Of a stretch of 8,554 nucleotides of DNA, positions 6,905 to 8,554 are shown piece after piece. The notes beneath the pieces are model-generated. The model ran no database searches. It had not been told where the DNA came from and worked only from the letters and a program-made list of their open reading frames with translations. How positions within the stretch are numbered: the first letter of the stretch is position 1; each line of letters begins with the position of its first letter. Location of the stretch: assembly GCA_030151745.1 (NCBI GenBank), contig JASLDA010000179.1:1-8554 (forward strand). Direction: 5' to 3'. Source of the DNA: Chitinophagaceae bacterium (lineage in GTDB: Bacteria; Bacteroidota; Bacteroidia; Chitinophagales; Chitinophagaceae). The translations under genes were made by a program, and so were the position numbers.

Positions 6905-7459
6905 CGCGCCGCAGAGAACCTCTTTTCAGGTGCTGGCAAGCGGGATCCGGGTGAGCCATGGCAGGCAGCGCCCGGAGAGCCCCTGTTTTTCTTCCCTCCG
7001 GACGAAGCGGCTTCTTAACCTTTCATAAACATCACTGCAAGGACAGACCGGCCGGCTCCCCGGCGGGAGCCAGCTCGCGCGATAATTAACCGGGATTCAT
7101 CTAATAAATCAATGAGTTAAAAACGCTTTTGTATTTCAGAGAACAACGAATATATTAGCGGTCCCAAGTCAAGACCGCGTGCGCTTCTATAAAACCCTGC
7201 CACTGCCCCTTCTTGCCGGGCGGCCTGCGCCCTGGGCGGTCCTGCGGGCACAGGAAAACGATGCTGCCGAGATGCAACTCCGGGCCAAGCGCTACCTGGA
7301 GTTCAGGCTCCGCCGTCTGAGAATATTTGAGGCCCGGTTGAAGCGCCGCTGTACAGTTTCCCAAAAGAAGGAGGCTGGGATCACGGTTCTGTACGATTTC
7401 TGGTGGAAGGAAAAACAATTATCCAATCCTATAATTATCCGCTTTTTATACAATTAAAC
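6905..7459. other. Intergenic region without a convincing gene
   Basis: These 555 bases separate the efflux operon from the RHS-like gene. The first part (6905-7080) is GC-rich and holds a 7-bp hairpin with a 4-base loop (GGCTCCC 7054-7060, GGGAGCC 7065-7071) but no T-run. From 7081 to 7157 the DNA is A/T-rich and contains a candidate promoter. From about 7160 to 7400 it is GC-rich again, with several stems: GCGGTC/GACCGC (7158-7163, 7173-7178), a GC stem around 7216-7235, and AACTCCGGG/CCTGGAGTT (7276-7284, 7295-7303, one G-T pair). The last 50 bases before 7460 are A/T-rich, as usual ahead of start codons in this phylum. Short open frames on both strands look non-coding in composition. No tRNA, known riboswitch or insertion-sequence end was recognised. 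Confidence 0.6.
7128..7158 (+). promoter_or_regulatory. Candidate promoter for the RHS-like gene
   Basis: TTTG at 7128-7131 is followed after exactly 19 bases by TATATTAG at 7151-7158. This fits TAnnTTTG with one mismatch and has the same geometry as the clear promoter at 1952-1982. It would give a transcript start near 7162 and an untranslated leader of about 300 bases before 7460. A closer promoter in the A/T-rich stretch just before 7460, for example around TATAAT at 7430-7435, cannot be excluded. Confidence 0.4.
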
Positions 7460-8554
7460 ATGAAAAAGACTGTTTGGATATTATTCGCCCTGTTCCCCTC
7501 AGGAGTCTATGCGCAGTTCAACAGTGATGCCAAAGCCTTTCCTGAGTATGTTGAGCACAAGCAGATTGTCGGGGAGCTCAAAGGGAAATCCAATGTGATA
7601 CCTTTCAATCTGCCCGACTATAACTCGATGGTATCGGTCAATGAAAGCGGAGATGGCATTATCTCCGTGCCGCTGACTACGGTCAAAGGGCGGAAACTCA
7701 CCTTGCCCATATCGCTCACATACGTGACCAATGGAATTAAGGTTGACCAACGCTCCTCGGAAGTAGGCCTGGGCTGGTCGATCAATTTCGGAAGTGTCAC
7801 TCGGAACTTCGGCGCTTATGAACCTGACTATACTTTTCTAGGTAAAGAAACTGAAATGAGGAGCGTTGCCAATGCGCCTAAAGGAAGAGTAGAAACATTT
7901 GAGTTTTCCAGCAATCCACCAACGGCAACAAGCTACCCACCCAATTTTCATAACAAGGCACTGGACTACTCAGGGGTAAGCTCAAGCTTTACGCCTGATG
8001 AATACATCGTAAATATTCCCGGTCTCGATGGGAACAGCTTCTGGAACACCAATACCCAGACCGGCGCAACCAGTCCGACATTTGAATTTGCCCGTCATGA
8101 AGCGAGCTCCATCGCCTTTGACAAGCAGACATTTTCTATCTCGCAGGAAATCTCCCGGATCAACGAGTTCCGATACCTGGAGCATTATTACAACGGCAAC
8201 AAGAACAATCCGTCGCAGGCGCTGCTGCGGAATGACGGCTATAATATGGCTTCCGCCATCGGCCTGTATCCATATGTTGTAAACAGAGGCACCAAGGCGC
8301 TCGGCGGCACATACCCTGCAAACAGCGGGGTAAGCTACAATCCATTGAATCTGCTCTCCCAGACGAAGGCCGGACGTGTTGAATACGAGGATTACTCGAA
8401 GTTCACGATAACGAAGCCGGACGGAACGGTGTATGTTTTTGGACGACCGCTGCATGGCCAGAAATACTATTTCGAAGAAGACCCCTTCTGGAGCACGGTC
8501 CATGTCAGCGATCAGTCCACGCCTCCCTCCGATGATATTTACAATGAGTTCTGG
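7460..8554 (+). CDS. Secreted RHS/SpvB-like protein, N-terminal part, 3' end outside the window
   Basis: An uninterrupted frame of 365 codons runs from ATG 7460 to the end of the window. Residues 1-18 form a signal peptide: Lys-Lys, a hydrophobic core, then cleavage after VYA before Gln19, so the product leaves the cytoplasm. Residues 69-115 match the conserved opening of large RHS-type proteins of Bacteroidota. They show SVPLTTVKGRKLTLPISLTY (69-88), then GIKVDQ (92-97) and EVGLGWSINFGSVTR (101-115), resembling the common form GIKVDE...VGLGWSLNAGGVITR. Further on, KFTITKPDGTVYVFG resembles the beta-strand units that precede the repeat region. Such proteins are typically one to several thousand residues long, with YD/RHS repeats forming a shell and a variable C-terminal domain that may be a toxin; none of that is visible here. 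GC is near 50%, below the upstream genes. The family call rests on motif memory, and the role (toxin, adhesin or wall-associated protein) is open. Confidence 0.72.
   Translation, partial: MKKTVWILFALFPSGVYAQFNSDAKAFPEYVEHKQIVGELKGKSNVIPFNLPDYNSMVSVNESGDGIISVPLTTVKGRKLTLPISLTYVTNGIKVDQRSSEVGLGWSINFGSVTRNFGAYEPDYTFLGKETEMRSVANAPKGRVETFEFSSNPPTATSYPPNFHNKALDYSGVSSSFTPDEYIVNIPGLDGNSFWNTNTQTGATSPTFEFARHEASSIAFDKQTFSISQEISRINEFRYLEHYYNGNKNNPSQALLRNDGYNMASAIGLYPYVVNRGTKALGGTYPANSGVSYNPLNLLSQTKAGRVEYEDYSKFTITKPDGTVYVFGRPLHGQKYYFEEDPFWSTVHVSDQSTPPSDDIYNEFW

Noticed and set aside
4998..6959. A 653-codon open frame on the minus strand
   Set aside because: It lies opposite the transporter gene, whose family motifs are unmistakable. 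Its predicted protein is rich in His, Arg, Asp and Glu with no recognisable motif, which is typical of antisense shadow frames in GC-rich DNA.
7054..7071. Hairpin GGCTCCC-CGGC-GGGAGCC as a terminator
   Set aside because: No T-run follows on either strand, and the efflux operon already has a good terminator 150 bases earlier.
6959..7090. A 43-codon plus-strand frame starting at ATG 6959
   Set aside because: It is short, low in complexity and crosses the hairpin at 7054-7071; nothing supports translation.
7179..7457. A 92-codon plus-strand frame (GTG start) just after the candidate promoter, ending 2 bases before the RHS-like gene
   Set aside because: The position is tempting, but the product is Arg/Leu-rich without recognisable motif, has no convincing start signal, and overlaps an equally unconvincing minus-strand frame at 7155-7418. 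Conservation in related genomes would change this view.
7982..8503. A 173-codon minus-strand frame and short plus-strand frames opposite the last gene
   Set aside because: They overlap the RHS-like frame, which has a signal peptide and conserved motifs and stays open for 365 codons; these overlapping frames have none.

Overview
The window reads as chromosomal DNA of a member of the Bacteroidota, probably a GC-rich relative of Chitinophaga; the class-level placement is inference. The main evidence is a promoter of the Bacteroidota type (TTTG, 19 bp, TAnnTTTG) ahead of the regulator gene, A/T-rich gene starts without clear Shine-Dalgarno sequences, and the start of a secreted RHS-type protein of a kind common in that phylum. 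All supported genes lie on the + strand. The first four have roughly 60% GC or a little more, and the last one about 50%, judged from a few hand-counted lines.

Layout: (1) 1-1806 is recG, lacking its 5' end, the branch-migration helicase of recombination and fork rescue. (2) 1807-1986 is a spacer with a weak possible terminator, then an A/T-rich control region. That region has two perfect CAAACGTTTG palindromes inside a 15-bp direct repeat, phased at 17 bp, sitting on a good promoter. (3) 1987-6842 is a four-gene efflux operon: a TetR-family regulator, a TolC-type outer-membrane channel, an EmrA/HlyD-type adaptor and an EmrB-type 14-helix (DHA2) transporter. It ends at a strong hairpin terminator at 6864-6904. 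(4) 6905-7459 is 555 bases with no convincing gene, holding a second candidate promoter and several hairpins. (5) From 7460 an open frame runs off the window end. It encodes a signal peptide and the N-terminal region of a large RHS/SpvB-like secreted or surface protein.

How the parts fit: the operon holds a complete trans-envelope pump (inner-membrane proton antiporter, periplasmic adaptor, outer-membrane channel) with its own regulator first. The likely circuit is that the TetR protein sits on the tandem palindromes over its promoter and holds the whole operon down until a toxic ligand releases it. The promoter lies so close to the regulator's GTG start that its mRNA should be nearly or fully leaderless. 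The best leads for a second look are the operator/leaderless start, a perfect 11-bp hairpin between the adaptor and transporter genes, and the RHS-like gene with its possible long structured leader. I see no CRISPR array, tRNA, rRNA, insertion sequence or clearly new multi-gene system.
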